Part shown: piece by piece, positions 18,689 through 27,656 of the stretch
Layout: each line of letters opens with the position of its first letter
How positions within the stretch are numbered: position 1 is the stretch's first letter
Assembly (NCBI RefSeq): GCF_002958735.1
Contig: NZ_PPGH01000042.1
Span: forward strand, 1-58,429
Source of the DNA: Chromatium okenii
GTDB lineage: Bacteria > Pseudomonadota > Gammaproteobacteria > Chromatiales > Chromatiaceae
Reading direction: 5' to 3'
DNA: 58,429 bases
The notes under the pieces: model-generated
What the model was told of the DNA's origin: nothing
The model's database searches: none
The model's input: only the letters and a program-made list of their open reading frames with translations
Program-made: the position numbers and the translations under genes

Positions 18689-18783
18689 AGTATCTCAAGC
18701 TGTTGGTTGAGCATCTCAATCATCGACGAATCATCGTGATGGCTTTCAATCTCAGCGGCGTAGGCACGAAGAGCAGTGGGTAA
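17716..18783 (+). CDS. IS481-family transposase, copy 1
   Basis: 355 aa from MNLNLHKN. An N-terminal helix-turn-helix (ERELARAYHLNRATVRKWRH) is followed by a DDE core: FIHIDIKYLPK (first D), VLTDNGKEFTD (second D) and NGMVERFNGRIAEV (E). The frame has no stop inside the element and runs through the right end into flanking DNA, so its last ~31 residues come from the antisense of the ORF6N gene. It differs from the other copies near its C-terminus (GKKLEETL against AQNLEKTL). Confidence 0.88.
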   Translation: MNLNLHKNARTTPAIRRELQHSTKSERELARAYHLNRATVRKWRHRETTDDASHCPHHLHTTLKPLEELIAVELRTTLLLPIDDLLVVLRTCFNPEVSRSGLQRCLRRHHVSNLKDLIPKEEGAKKPPKQFKDYAPGFIHIDIKYLPKMPDEQAHRYLFVAIDRATRWVYAKVFAQKTAANASAFLQQVIAAAAFKIEKVLTDNGKEFTDRFCATGEREPTGRHRFDLICKEHQIEHRLIPPSHPQTNGMVERFNGRIAEVVATTRFDSGKKLEETLHHYVRMYNHQIPQKALGHVSPVQALKNWQQKEPERFKKQVYNLSGLDKYLKLLVEHLNHRRIIVMAFNLSGVGTKSSG

Positions 18784-19212
18784 ATCGGTGGGAATGGCTG
18801 CGGATGCGGGTTGCTTCATGGGGCGCGGGTTGATAGATGGCGGGCGAAAGTAAGCGTCCTCCAGTTTCTCGAACACGTCCCAAACCTGATCAGTCTCCAG
18901 CATCTTGGCATGACGAGCCGCACCGCGTTCTGTCCATAGGGTTAACGCCTTGACTCGCGGCGATATTTTCACAGAGTGACTATTAGCTACTCTGTGCAAG
19001 TCTTTGAATTCACGCAGATCATCTCCTTCCAACACAAAGAAGTGCTTGCCACACTCAAAGCGATCTTGATTGCGCGAGTGGTTTTTACGGATGTTGTCGG
19101 TTTCAGTTCTGTAGACCTGAGCCAGCAAATCAGTTGTCAGAACGCGGACATCTTGAAAGGTGATAACGGGCAGGGTTTCAATGGTTACTGCGGAATATGA
19201 AGCGCGTTTCAT
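18689..19212 (-). pseudogene. ORF6N-domain phage antirepressor, 3'-truncated
   Basis: Starts at 19212 after GGAGC. ORF6N domain: VITFQDVRVLTTDLLAQVY, DNIRKNHSRNQDRFECGKHF and ALTLWTERGAARHAKML, roughly residues 15-115, then a proline-rich linker and an acidic helix that runs into the IS481 copy at 18688. The true C-terminus is absent; the frame continues as IS antisense to 18604. Its leader is homologous to that of the Rha-Ant gene. Confidence 0.75.
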
Positions 19213-19309
19213 AAAAAGCTCCAATGTCTTAAATGGAGCCTGCCGACGCTGGTGATTATCAGAAGAGGCGACAGACTGTTAAGCGAGGTAATCACAACCG
19301 GGACATTGG

Positions 19310-19401
19310 AACCGGCGAGCCTTGCGGCTCCCTCGCGTACAGCCTGCCTTTGAAATCTTGCGGGCACAAAAAATGCGCCTTTCGCTGGTGGCACTACGCG
19401 C
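19310..19401 (-). ncRNA. C4-type antisense RNA, copy B (upstream of the ORF6N gene)
   Basis: Read on the minus strand it repeats copy A almost base for base in the conserved parts: GCGCGTAGTGCCACC, AGCGAAAGGCGCATTTTTTG, then GGGAGCC-GCAA-GGCTC-GCCGGTT. The loop and linker bases differ, including a compensating loop change from GAAA to GCAA, so the structure rather than the sequence is kept. It probably silences the downstream ORF6N antirepressor. Confidence 0.65.
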
Positions 19402-19622
19402 CAAGTCTCAGGGTGATTATCCCGACCGTCAGTTGTGACGGCAAAATCAGCCTATACCGAGATGAACGCGGGCGTCAAGGGCGTTGTGTTTGGGTGTGAT
19501 TTCACGCCATGCGATGAAGGCGAAAAATGAATGGCTCAAGTGGAGCGCCTTTTTTTAGACATAATACATATACAGAACGGAGTCCCTGGAAGCCGCGTGG
19601 TTACTGGTCTGAAAAATGCAAA

Positions 19623-19664
19623 AATTATGTTAGGACATAATTAAATTATGTGACAGCATAATTT
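19623..19664. promoter_or_regulatory. Two adjacent palindromic operators before the RepL-like start
   Basis: AATTATGT-TAGG-ACATAATT (19623-19642) and AAATTATG-TGACAG-CATAATTT (19643-19664) are two perfect palindromes sharing the half-site ATTATG. They lie 28 bases before the start of the RepL-like 5' fragment. Paired operators of this kind usually bind a dimeric repressor; RepL itself or the XRE protein at 16524 are candidates. The bases from 19402 to 19622 hold no gene I recognise. Confidence 0.6.
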
Positions 19665-19691
19665 TTTGAGGTCTAAAAGTGACGACTAAAC

Positions 19692-19785
19692 ATGAGCGTT
19701 GACATCCAGGAACAGGAAAATCCACCCGAAACGCGGTATCAAGACAAACTGAACGAAGGTTTTTATGTTTATGTGCCGCGTAGAC
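19692..19785 (+). pseudogene. RepL-like replication protein, 5' part
   Basis: 31 codons from ATG (ends in FYVYVPRR), cut by IS481 copy 2 at 19786. The last bases, CGTAGAC, repeat those at the cut end of the RepL 3' part (17567-17573 on the other strand) and leave the same codon phase. This identifies it as the missing N-terminus, carried away by an inversion. Confidence 0.75.
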
Positions 19786-20725
19786 TGTCAAGACCCGAGA
19801 GATTGTAGACCTGTTTTTTGAAGCGTTCAGGTTCCTTCTGTTGCCAGTTTTTCAACGCTTGCACCGGTGACACATGTCCAAGGGCTTTTTGGGGTATCTG
19901 ATGGTTATACATCCGCACATAATGGTGCAGCGTTTTTTCTAAATTTTGTGCAGAATCAAAGCGCGTCGTCGCCACCACCTCGGCAATCCGTCCGTTAAAT
20001 CGCTCGACCATTCCGTTCGTTTGCGGATGCGAGGGCGGAATTAGGCGATGCTCAATCTGGTGTTCTTTACAAATTAAATCAAAGCGATGGCGACCAGTCG
20101 GTTCGCGTTCGCCGGTAGCGCAGAAACGATCAGTAAACTCCTTACCGTTGTCGGTCAACACCTTTTCAATCTTAAACGCGGCAGCAGCGATCACTTGCTG
20201 GAGAAACGCGCTGGCGTTGGCGGCAGTTTTCTGAACAAAAACCTTGGCATAGACCCAACGCGTTGCCCGATCAATGGCGACAAAAAGATAGCGATGGGCT
20301 TGTTCATCCGGCATCTTAGGGAGGTATTTAATATCAATGTGGATAAAACCGGGCGCGTAATCTTTGAACTGTTTAGGCGGTTTTTTCGCACCTTCTTCTT
20401 TTGGAATCAATTCTTTAAGGTTGGAGACATGGTGGCGACGTAAGCAACGCTGTAGCCCTGAGCGCGACACCTTGGGGTTAAAACAGGTGCGGAGCACGAC
20501 CAATAAGTCATCGATGGGTAGCAACAACGTTGTGCGCAACTCCACGGCGATCAATTCTTCCAATGGTTTCAAAGTGGTATGTAGATAATGCGGACAATGA
20601 GACGCATCGTCAGTGGTCTCGCGGTGACGCCATTTGCGCACCGTCGCTCGATTCAGATGATATTCGCGGGCGAGTTCACGCTCAGATTTAGTGGAATGTT
20701 GCAGTTCACGCCGGATCGCGGGCAT
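19769..20725 (-). CDS. IS481-family transposase, copy 2 (altered N-terminus)
   Basis: 318 aa. The 11-bp deletion shifts the original start out of frame, and an ATG created at the deletion (MPAIRREL) could replace the first 13 residues. The DDE residues are all present. The frame again leaves the element at its end and stops 17 bases outside. It may be poorly expressed because no ribosome site precedes the new start. Confidence 0.65.
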   Translation of the reverse strand: MPAIRRELQHSTKSERELAREYHLNRATVRKWRHRETTDDASHCPHYLHTTLKPLEELIAVELRTTLLLPIDDLLVVLRTCFNPKVSRSGLQRCLRRHHVSNLKELIPKEEGAKKPPKQFKDYAPGFIHIDIKYLPKMPDEQAHRYLFVAIDRATRWVYAKVFVQKTAANASAFLQQVIAAAAFKIEKVLTDNGKEFTDRFCATGEREPTGRHRFDLICKEHQIEHRLIPPSHPQTNGMVERFNGRIAEVVATTRFDSAQNLEKTLHHYVRMYNHQIPQKALGHVSPVQALKNWQQKEPERFKKQVYNLSGLDSLRGT

Positions 20726-20889
20726 TTTTGTGTAAATTCAAGTTCATAGCATCAATTCTCCTCTGAGTGCCCCACCGATTAGCGATGTAGGGCGCGGTGG
20801 TGAATGTCCGTGATGACGGCTTGCAAAGCCTCTCGTGCTAAAAATAGTGGGTAGCTGCGTTGCGGAATATAATCATACGGTTCCTGACA
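19786..20889 (-). mobile_element. IS481-family insertion sequence, copy 2
   Basis: 1104 bp, same ends as copy 1 but in inverted orientation and 11 bp shorter: a deletion removes bases just after the transposase start. Its right edge (20889) is fused directly to the interior of dynamin gene 1, without a target duplication. Confidence 0.88.
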
Positions 20890-21748
20890 CCTAAAGACTT
20901 TGGCGAATCAGGACAACTTGGACGCCGAGCAAATCATGGTGCAGCGTCACCAGTTAGAGCAGGAAATGCAGCAGTTCAAGGTGCACCTGGAGATGGAGAA
21001 CCAAACGTTGGATGCGCAGGTCAGTCCTGCCACGCGACGGATCATGGAGTTGGTTCGAACCCGCTTAGTCGCGCAGTTGGACGCATTGGCGCATCTGGTA
21101 CTTTGTAATGGCGATTTTCAGGGGGGTTTGGGACAAACGGTGCGTCTGGCAATTTCCGAGGGCATTGAACAGGAGTTTGCCCCAAAGCTCAGACGCTATT
21201 TCAATCGTCTGGAAAACGAGCTACCGACCAGTCTGAATGTCTCCAGCCACTTCAATCTCGATGCGAACTCAGACTCATCGTCTGAAATTGATCTATCTGG
21301 ACTGCAAACTGTCATTACCACGATCATAACTGCCGTAACCGCTAAACTAGCCATGCTCGGTCCTGTTGGACTCGCCATCGGTGCGGTGCTCAATGTCTTG
21401 ATGGGATTGGTGGATTGGAAAGGTGGTGACGATCAGGGAGCGCAAGCGGCTCAACAACGCGAGAAAGCCAAGCAACACATCCTCAACTCGGTGATTCCTC
21501 AAGTCGTCAGTAAGATTTCCGAGGATCTTCGCGCCAATCTGCAACGCCAGTTAGATGCCGCCAAACAGGACATCATGACCGCCACAGAAACACGCAGCCG
21601 CCAACACCAACAATCTCTGGATCAATTAGCGGCTGAGTTGTTGCAAGGACAGGCAGCATTTGAACAAGCGCGTCAAGGTTATCTGATCGATTATGAGAAA
21701 CTGCGCGACATCATGCAAAACTTGCTGGAAAAGAAAGATTCGCAATGA
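20890..21748 (+). pseudogene. Dynamin-like GTPase 1, N-terminally truncated by IS481 (arm L)
   Basis: Only the C-terminal ~285 residues remain. The GTPase domain is gone, replaced by the IS481 end at 20889. The open frame from 20900 (MANQDNLDAEQIM) shows the correct sequence of the part that is frameshifted at 7743-8598. It includes the hydrophobic segment (VTAKLAMLGPVGLAIGAVLN, about residues 142-161 of the remnant) and coiled regions on both sides. The stop overlaps the gene 2 start by 4 nt. Confidence 0.85.
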
Positions 21749-24111
21749 CAACCACGATGATCGCTCCGGCAATGTCCACTGAAGCCTTAGAATCTCGCTA
21801 CCGCCTGCTATGCCGTGCCTGTCATACAGATGTGGATGACAGTCCGGTTCAGCATCAATTAGCCACTGAACTGAAACAGTTGCAAACCATCCTGCTTCAG
21901 GATCTGCCCGCACTGGCGCGGCGTGGCAGCCCGGATAATTTTGCCGATCTATGGGAAAACCTAAAACAAGAACTGGAGCGTTTCCACGAGTTCTGCGAAT
22001 TTCCGGATCTAGCGCAGAAGGTGGTAGTGGGTCTGGGTGGAGCCTTCAGTGCTGGAAAATCTAGCTTTATTAACGCTTTGCTTGGTCAAAAACGCCTCGT
22101 TACCGAAGTTGACGAAACCACGTCATTACCGACCTATCTGTTGCATGGGTCAGAAGAACACATCACCGCGCTCAATCTCTTCAAACGGCGCGTAAGGTTG
22201 TCGCAAGCGGAATTTCTCAGTCTCACTCATGATGAAAAACTGAAATACGGTAGCCAAGTCAGTGCGTTGCTGTACTCTGCGTTTGTCAGCGTACCGGAAT
22301 TTACTTTTCGCAATCTGGCGTTGCTCGACACGCCCGGCTATTCCAAGCCGGATGATCCGCATTGGCACGAACGCAGTGATGCGCATCTTGCGCGCTCGCA
22401 ACTGAATTCGGCACAGTTCTTAATTTGGCTCATCTCCGCTGAGGCAGGCACGATCAGCGAAGCGGATTTGAAATTCCTTGCCAGTCTCCGGCCAGGAATT
22501 CCTCGCCTGATCATTATCAGTCGTGCCGATAAGCGGACACCTCAGGATATGGAAAATATTGTGACGCTGGTGCGAACGACATTAGCTAATCGTGCGTTAC
22601 CTGCGCTTGATGTTATTCCTATTTCAGTGCGTAAACCGCAACAGTTTCCGCTAACCCCTATTCTTAAATATCTTGAAACTTGGAATGCAGCACCGCAAAC
22701 AGTAGGGTTTGCTGTCAATTTTAAGCGTCAATTCAATACATATCAGTGTTTTCTTGACAATAAACAATATCTTGCACGGCGGCGTCTAAATCGTTTGAAT
22801 CTTATTCTTTCTTTGAGTGATGATGAAGATATTATAAGTGACGCTCAGGATTTGCGTGATCTTGCTGATCGTGAGTTACACGATTTGCAGAAAATCAGTG
22901 AAGATTTACAAGGGTTAAGTCAGCGATTCTTTCACGGACTCAAAAAGATTGGGAGTGCGGTTGGAATTCCTTTGCCAGAGCCTGATGCAGATGATAGTCA
23001 GCAATATGCTACACCATTATTAAATGATCCCATATTTGACCGGTTATTTCGGGAAAATCAGAATTTTTCCGAATTAAGTCTATCTGATATTGATCCATCT
23101 AACAACACACTGTTGATTCCTAAGACCTTTACGGTCTGTGAAGGAACGTCAGTGTATTTTGATGTAGCACTATGGTTGTCTGAGAACAACCTTAGCAGAG
23201 AAATATATCGCCGCCCTATTGAGGTAGCGTACTACGGCGCTGGTATGTACGTTACCAATGCCACAATAGGTCAGACTAAGTGGGGATGGATACTACCAGA
23301 TGGTGAATCAACAGATATATCATCCGATGTTTATCTATCTAAAGAAGAACAACAATACACTAATACCACAATAGGCAAAATTACACTTACAAGTATTGTA
23401 GAAGCTATTGATAATCTTACATCAATTGATGACTATGTTCGCTACCTTGAAAATAATAACAATCTTCATAAACCTTTTTTTGATGTTATTGTTAAGTTTT
23501 CTACTGAGGAGCTTAATAAGGCTTTGACAATAATGAATATGGGATTTGTTGTAGATAATATCTTGAAAGATTGGAACGGGGTAAGAAAAAAGTTCTACGA
23601 GCAACTAGGTGAAAAGATTGGAAATGAATATCTGACTCAGATGGAGATTGGCTTTGGCCGCCGTATCATCACTGGAGGACGTGGATTAGCTGACCCTGAT
23701 GAACACGACGCACTATTTAGTGCGGACGGAACCTATCGTCAGTATGGAATGCAGAAAGATAAAGTATTCGTTATGATGACCAAGAACACCGAGACCTATG
23801 TACCCTGGCGGGCAGAGGACATTTCGCTGTGCATGACTGAAAGTAAGGAGATAATCTATGAATCTCAATTACCCAATCTCTTTGCCGAAATTAAGGGAAT
23901 AGTAGATCGTAACAGCACTGGAGTTTATAAGCATCGGTATATCCGTACTGCCGATAGCAAGAAGTTTGACATCCATGTAGGTACATTAACTCCAATCCAT
24001 AGGACTGATCGGGAATTTCTTATTTTTATTCAATGTATGACCAGAATGTTTTCCGGCAAATCGAGGCGCTACCCACTGGGTAAGAACTACTTCATCTTAG
24101 AGGAGGTTTAG
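21745..24111 (+). CDS. Dynamin-like GTPase 2 with unusual C-terminal domain (arm L)
   Basis: 788 aa. The N-terminal ~330 residues are a dynamin-type G domain: P-loop GAFSAGKS at 99-106, switch threonines in DETTSLPT (123-130), DTPG 195-198 and SRADK 259-263. A helical neck follows to about 430. Residues ~430-788 lack the long coiled coil and paddle expected of dynamins and instead read like a mixed alpha/beta domain (VYFDVALWLSE, EVAYYGAGMY, KWGWILPDG, FVMMTKNTETYVPWRAEDI). The corresponding DNA is visibly more AT-rich than the G domain, which suggests a domain swap. It may be a sensor or effector. Confidence 0.85.
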   Translation: MTTTMIAPAMSTEALESRYRLLCRACHTDVDDSPVQHQLATELKQLQTILLQDLPALARRGSPDNFADLWENLKQELERFHEFCEFPDLAQKVVVGLGGAFSAGKSSFINALLGQKRLVTEVDETTSLPTYLLHGSEEHITALNLFKRRVRLSQAEFLSLTHDEKLKYGSQVSALLYSAFVSVPEFTFRNLALLDTPGYSKPDDPHWHERSDAHLARSQLNSAQFLIWLISAEAGTISEADLKFLASLRPGIPRLIIISRADKRTPQDMENIVTLVRTTLANRALPALDVIPISVRKPQQFPLTPILKYLETWNAAPQTVGFAVNFKRQFNTYQCFLDNKQYLARRRLNRLNLILSLSDDEDIISDAQDLRDLADRELHDLQKISEDLQGLSQRFFHGLKKIGSAVGIPLPEPDADDSQQYATPLLNDPIFDRLFRENQNFSELSLSDIDPSNNTLLIPKTFTVCEGTSVYFDVALWLSENNLSREIYRRPIEVAYYGAGMYVTNATIGQTKWGWILPDGESTDISSDVYLSKEEQQYTNTTIGKITLTSIVEAIDNLTSIDDYVRYLENNNNLHKPFFDVIVKFSTEELNKALTIMNMGFVVDNILKDWNGVRKKFYEQLGEKIGNEYLTQMEIGFGRRIITGGRGLADPDEHDALFSADGTYRQYGMQKDKVFVMMTKNTETYVPWRAEDISLCMTESKEIIYESQLPNLFAEIKGIVDRNSTGVYKHRYIRTADSKKFDIHVGTLTPIHRTDREFLIFIQCMTRMFSGKSRRYPLGKNYFILEEV

Positions 24112-24115
24112 TATA

Positions 24116-26239
24116 ATGAATCAACCAATCGCTCAACTCAGTTTGCAAATTTCAACCTACTGCGAACAGTTAAACGAACACGTTGATAGTTTCACTGAAG
24201 TCAACGATCTGATCGCCCTTAAAAAAGAGCTGGCAGATAAAGTTGCACGTTTCTCCGCTGATGAACAACGTCTCAGCATTGGCATCATGGGTCAGGTTAA
24301 AGCGGGAAAGAGTAGTTTCATCAACGCCTTGTTATTCGACGGTCAACCCATCCTTCCAGAAGCCGCTACGCCAAAAACGGCTAATCTCACCCGCATTACT
24401 TACGGCGAACAGCCACGTTTGGAAGTTGAGTTTTATGAACCGCATGAATGGCAAGAGATCGAAGCATTATCCGCTGGAGCAGGCAACCATCCGCAGGCTA
24501 AGGTCGCACGGGAGTTGGTGAGATTAGCAAATGATAATGAAATTGATGTGTTCGCCGAACTGCAAAAAGGCGACAGAAAAGAATTCTGCACCGAAGATAT
24601 AACCGGATTACTCGGTCTTTTGAATGACTATACGGGGGAAAACGGTCGCTACACTGCCTTAGTGAAGATGACGCATCTTTACTTACCAGATCACGCGCTG
24701 CAAGGCTATGAAGTGGTCGATACTCCTGGCATGAATGATCCGATAGAAAGCCGCACACAGAAAACACGCGACTACATGAGCCAATGCGATGTTGTGTTCT
24801 TCCTATCGCGGTCTAGCCAGTTTTTAGATCAACCGGACATGGAGTTGCTGTCTCAGCAGTTACCCGGAAAGGGTGTCAAACGCATGGTCTTGGTGGCGGG
24901 ACAGTTCGATTCCGCCATTCTTGACGATGGGCATGATCAAGATTCACTGACCGCCACGACAGACAATCTAAAAACGCGCCTGAGTCGTGGAGCGGCGACA
25001 AAAATTCACAAAATGGCGGCACAGCGCGAACAGATTCATCCTGAATCTGCCGTCATCCTGCGACAGATGACTCAACCAATTTTTGCCAGCACGTTTGCCC
25101 ACGGTTATGCGAACTGGTCAAGAGAAAAATGGACGACAACCATGCTGCATGTGCATGGCGAACTGGTCGAGTTAGCCCGCCAAAACTGGAACGACTACGC
25201 TTTTACTGACGAGGATTGGCAACACATCGGTAATTTCCAAGCATTACTAAACGCTTATGATCTCGCTCGTCAGGATCGAAAGACCTTATTGCAGGAGCAG
25301 CAGGACAGCATTGTCCCTGGTGTACGTCAACAATTACAGGAGCGTCTGCGACGCTTGCTGGATGCAGTGGAAAATCGCCACCGACAGCTTCACAAAGGGG
25401 ATATACGCAAACTGCAAGATCAGCAGTCCGCCTGCGAAACACGCATTCGTCATCTGGAAAGGATATTAGGTCAACGGATTGATGAAACTCTGCATCAGGC
25501 AAAACACTCCTCACAAAAATTGCTGCACGAAATCCAAGGCAGTATCGGGCAATATGCGCAGTTGAATACTCGCTCAGGTTCAAAGACGGAAGAGCGTTAT
25601 CATACAGTCAGTTTTCACTTATTTAAGCCATCCACTTGGTTTGGCGGCAAGACCTACACAGAAACCGTTGTCATCAATTACGAGTATCTCAGTCCCACTG
25701 ATGCCATTGAGCAACTGCGTCATTATGCCCGCAGTTGTACTTTTGAGATTGAACAAGGATTTAATCGTCTGATCGACCCGGACGCTCTCAAATTGAGCTT
25801 GCGTAAAACACTGATCAACGAGATCGACACCCAAAGTGAAAACTTTGATCCCGACCAATTTCGTTCCATGCTAATCAATAGCTTGGAGAGATTAACAATT
25901 CCGGTTTTGACACTCGATGCGGGCGACATGACGCAACTGATCAGCCGAAATTTCAAGGGTGAAATCAAAGATCGCGATGCAATTGAATCCCTGCGAGAGA
26001 CCTTGAATCAGGCATTACATGACGTTTTTACGAAATTAGCGGATTGTTTCCGCAACGCAGCGGGCGATTTATATCAGCAATTAGAACAGTTGCGTAACAG
26101 TTTGGGTGAAAAGCTCACTGCCGACATCAAGAGAGAGCTAGATCAATTACGACAGGATTTTACGAACAAACAGGAACAACTTGATCGTTATCAGCATCTG
26201 ATTGAACAACTCACTTTCGCACAGCGGGAGATTGTTTAG
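24116..26239 (+). CDS. Dynamin-like GTPase 3, intact copy (arm L)
   Basis: 707 aa, 4 nt after gene 2, with a strong GAGGAGG ribosome site inside the end of gene 2. P-loop GQVKAGKS (59-66), switch region TPKTANLT (85-92) and DTPG (202-205). The G4 position reads LVAGQFD (259-265) instead of the usual (N/T)KxD, so nucleotide specificity or hydrolysis may be altered. The C-terminal ~350 residues are helical with a short apolar stretch (SFHLFKPSTWFGG) and end in a coiled coil. It probably works with genes 1 and 2 as a hetero-oligomer, as in other multi-dynamin bacterial operons. Confidence 0.87.
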   Translation: MNQPIAQLSLQISTYCEQLNEHVDSFTEVNDLIALKKELADKVARFSADEQRLSIGIMGQVKAGKSSFINALLFDGQPILPEAATPKTANLTRITYGEQPRLEVEFYEPHEWQEIEALSAGAGNHPQAKVARELVRLANDNEIDVFAELQKGDRKEFCTEDITGLLGLLNDYTGENGRYTALVKMTHLYLPDHALQGYEVVDTPGMNDPIESRTQKTRDYMSQCDVVFFLSRSSQFLDQPDMELLSQQLPGKGVKRMVLVAGQFDSAILDDGHDQDSLTATTDNLKTRLSRGAATKIHKMAAQREQIHPESAVILRQMTQPIFASTFAHGYANWSREKWTTTMLHVHGELVELARQNWNDYAFTDEDWQHIGNFQALLNAYDLARQDRKTLLQEQQDSIVPGVRQQLQERLRRLLDAVENRHRQLHKGDIRKLQDQQSACETRIRHLERILGQRIDETLHQAKHSSQKLLHEIQGSIGQYAQLNTRSGSKTEERYHTVSFHLFKPSTWFGGKTYTETVVINYEYLSPTDAIEQLRHYARSCTFEIEQGFNRLIDPDALKLSLRKTLINEIDTQSENFDPDQFRSMLINSLERLTIPVLTLDAGDMTQLISRNFKGEIKDRDAIESLRETLNQALHDVFTKLADCFRNAAGDLYQQLEQLRNSLGEKLTADIKRELDQLRQDFTNKQEQLDRYQHLIEQLTFAQREIV

Positions 26240-26347
26240 CTTTAAAAGCTGGTTTAAGAATGGTTGATACAAAGTGAAAGAATTAACCGTGTTAGCACAG
26301 CAGCATCTTGAATCAATGAAATGCGTTTATCCTGAATTCCCAACGGA

Positions 26348-27061
26348 TTATGAATTATCCACCGCTGCCACCTTCGCCTTCTTCTCGAACACCTGCACTG
26401 CCGCATCCTCCAACATCACAATCGTTCCATCATTGCTATTGACCTGAGCACCCAGCTTGCCGGTCATCGACGCGACCCATTGCGGCCATTCCGCTTGGGC
26501 TTTCTCCAGTTTCTTCCACGCTTTGGGTTTCAAAGTCGTCACCACCAGCGCGGTCTCGGTCTGAATTCCAATCTTCATTCCCGCTTTTACCACCACTGGC
26601 TTGGGTAATTCATTGAATTTCAGGGTAAGTTCAAGGCGACCGCTCACGATATTCTCCGCAGTTAAAGGCGCATCAGTTGTTAAAACGGGTGTGGGCTCTT
26701 TTGGTGGTTTCGGTGCTTTGGATGGTTTAGGTTTCGATGACTTGACGGGTCTTAACAGTGCTAGCTCGTCCCGTGCAATGATTGCAGCAGCCTCAGTCAC
26801 TTCACCAGCGGGTTGCCCCTGTAAATCAATCCGTGCCGTACCGATTCGCATCGCCTTGAGATAAGCGATGCGCTGGCAATAGCCATACATAACGGAATTG
26901 ACCAATTTTGAAGCGTGCCCCGCCGCCAGCAAGTCTTGACGAATACCGACTTTCAACGGGCGTGGTTTCTTCAGGTTAAAGCAGTTGGGATAAAGCTCGA
27001 TGAGCTCACGCTCCGGAGTGCGTTTGGGTTGTGCTTCGGGCTTATCGTTCAAATCATCCAT
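26348..27061 (-). CDS. FinO/ProQ-like RNA-binding protein A (arm L)
   Basis: 237 aa. FinO/ProQ fold at residues ~20-100 (ELYPNCFNLKKPRPLKVGIR, DLLAAGHAS, RIDLQGQPAGEVTEAAA), a basic proline-rich linker (KPSKAPKPPKEP) and a distinct C-terminal domain (SGRLELTLKFNELPKPVVVK ... VFEKK). FinO/ProQ proteins chaperone sRNA/mRNA pairing and, on plasmids, limit conjugation. The C-terminal domain is shared by all paralogues here. Convergent with GTPase 3, 108 nt away. Confidence 0.8.
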   Translation of the reverse strand: MDDLNDKPEAQPKRTPERELIELYPNCFNLKKPRPLKVGIRQDLLAAGHASKLVNSVMYGYCQRIAYLKAMRIGTARIDLQGQPAGEVTEAAAIIARDELALLRPVKSSKPKPSKAPKPPKEPTPVLTTDAPLTAENIVSGRLELTLKFNELPKPVVVKAGMKIGIQTETALVVTTLKPKAWKKLEKAQAEWPQWVASMTGKLGAQVNSNDGTIVMLEDAAVQVFEKKAKVAAVDNS

Positions 27062-27134
27062 CTGCGCGATTCTGTAGTTTCAGGACATTCTGCGGCATAT
27101 TGACGGCATGATATACGAGTTAACACCATAACTA

Positions 27135-27161
27135 TCCGTGATGGGTTCATCCCATCACGGA
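27135..27161. terminator. Perfect 11-bp hairpin after the toxin gene (arm L)
   Basis: Same palindrome as at 2351-2377, between the tacT-like stop (27164) and the ProQ-like gene. Confidence 0.5.
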
Positions 27162-27163
27162 CA

Positions 27164-27655
27164 TTATGGTTGCTTCACCTCCGAAAGTGGCAGAAATAGC
27201 GTGTTAGAACTGTGCGGAAAGGGATGGAAACCTTGAGCGAGATAAAACAGGGTTGCTGCTTCAGAAAGCGCATGAACTAGAAGTGCTTTAACTCCAACAA
27301 ATTCAGATACCTGCACTGTGCGCAAGATGGCATCTCGCAATAATGCCTTGCCCAAACCCTGACCGTGCCAATGACGATCCACTGCTAAACGACCTAAGAC
27401 CATCGCGGGAATAGGATCAGGCATATTCCGGCGCAAGTGACCTGGTGCTAAATCACTGGCAATCGAGGCAGTTGCCAAACAGTAATAACCAATCACTCGG
27501 TGTTCAACATCAATTACATAAGTGCGAGATGCGCCCCGACCTTCATTGCGAACTGCCCGTTGTTGTAACCACTGATCAAGACTGGGTTCACCGCTATCAA
27601 ACTGGATGAGATCGTGGTGAATCGTCAAACGTGTTGGAGCACTACAAACTGCCAT
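27164..27655 (-). CDS. GNAT acetyltransferase toxin (arm L)
   Basis: 163 aa, identical to the gene at 1857-2348. Acetyl-CoA loop RHWHGQGLGKALL intact; paired with its antitoxin one base upstream. Confidence 0.85.
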   Translation of the reverse strand: MAVCSAPTRLTIHHDLIQFDSGEPSLDQWLQQRAVRNEGRGASRTYVIDVEHRVIGYYCLATASIASDLAPGHLRRNMPDPIPAMVLGRLAVDRHWHGQGLGKALLRDAILRTVQVSEFVGVKALLVHALSEAATLFYLAQGFHPFPHSSNTLFLPLSEVKQP

Positions 27656-27656
27656 T

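Larger units (their letters stand above)
8599..20889. other. Single-copy segment 1 (remains of a second replicon)
   Basis: Homology between the arms stops at 8598 and at 20890, both inside dynamin gene 1; at 20890 the edge is the end of an IS481 element. The segment has its own ParA pair, a disrupted RepL-like gene, phage-type antirepressors with C4-like RNAs, an XRE regulator, orphan antitoxins and remnants of at least three IS families. This content fits fusion of a second plasmid or phage-plasmid with the arm replicon. From 9461 to 9680 I see no gene. Confidence 0.6.
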
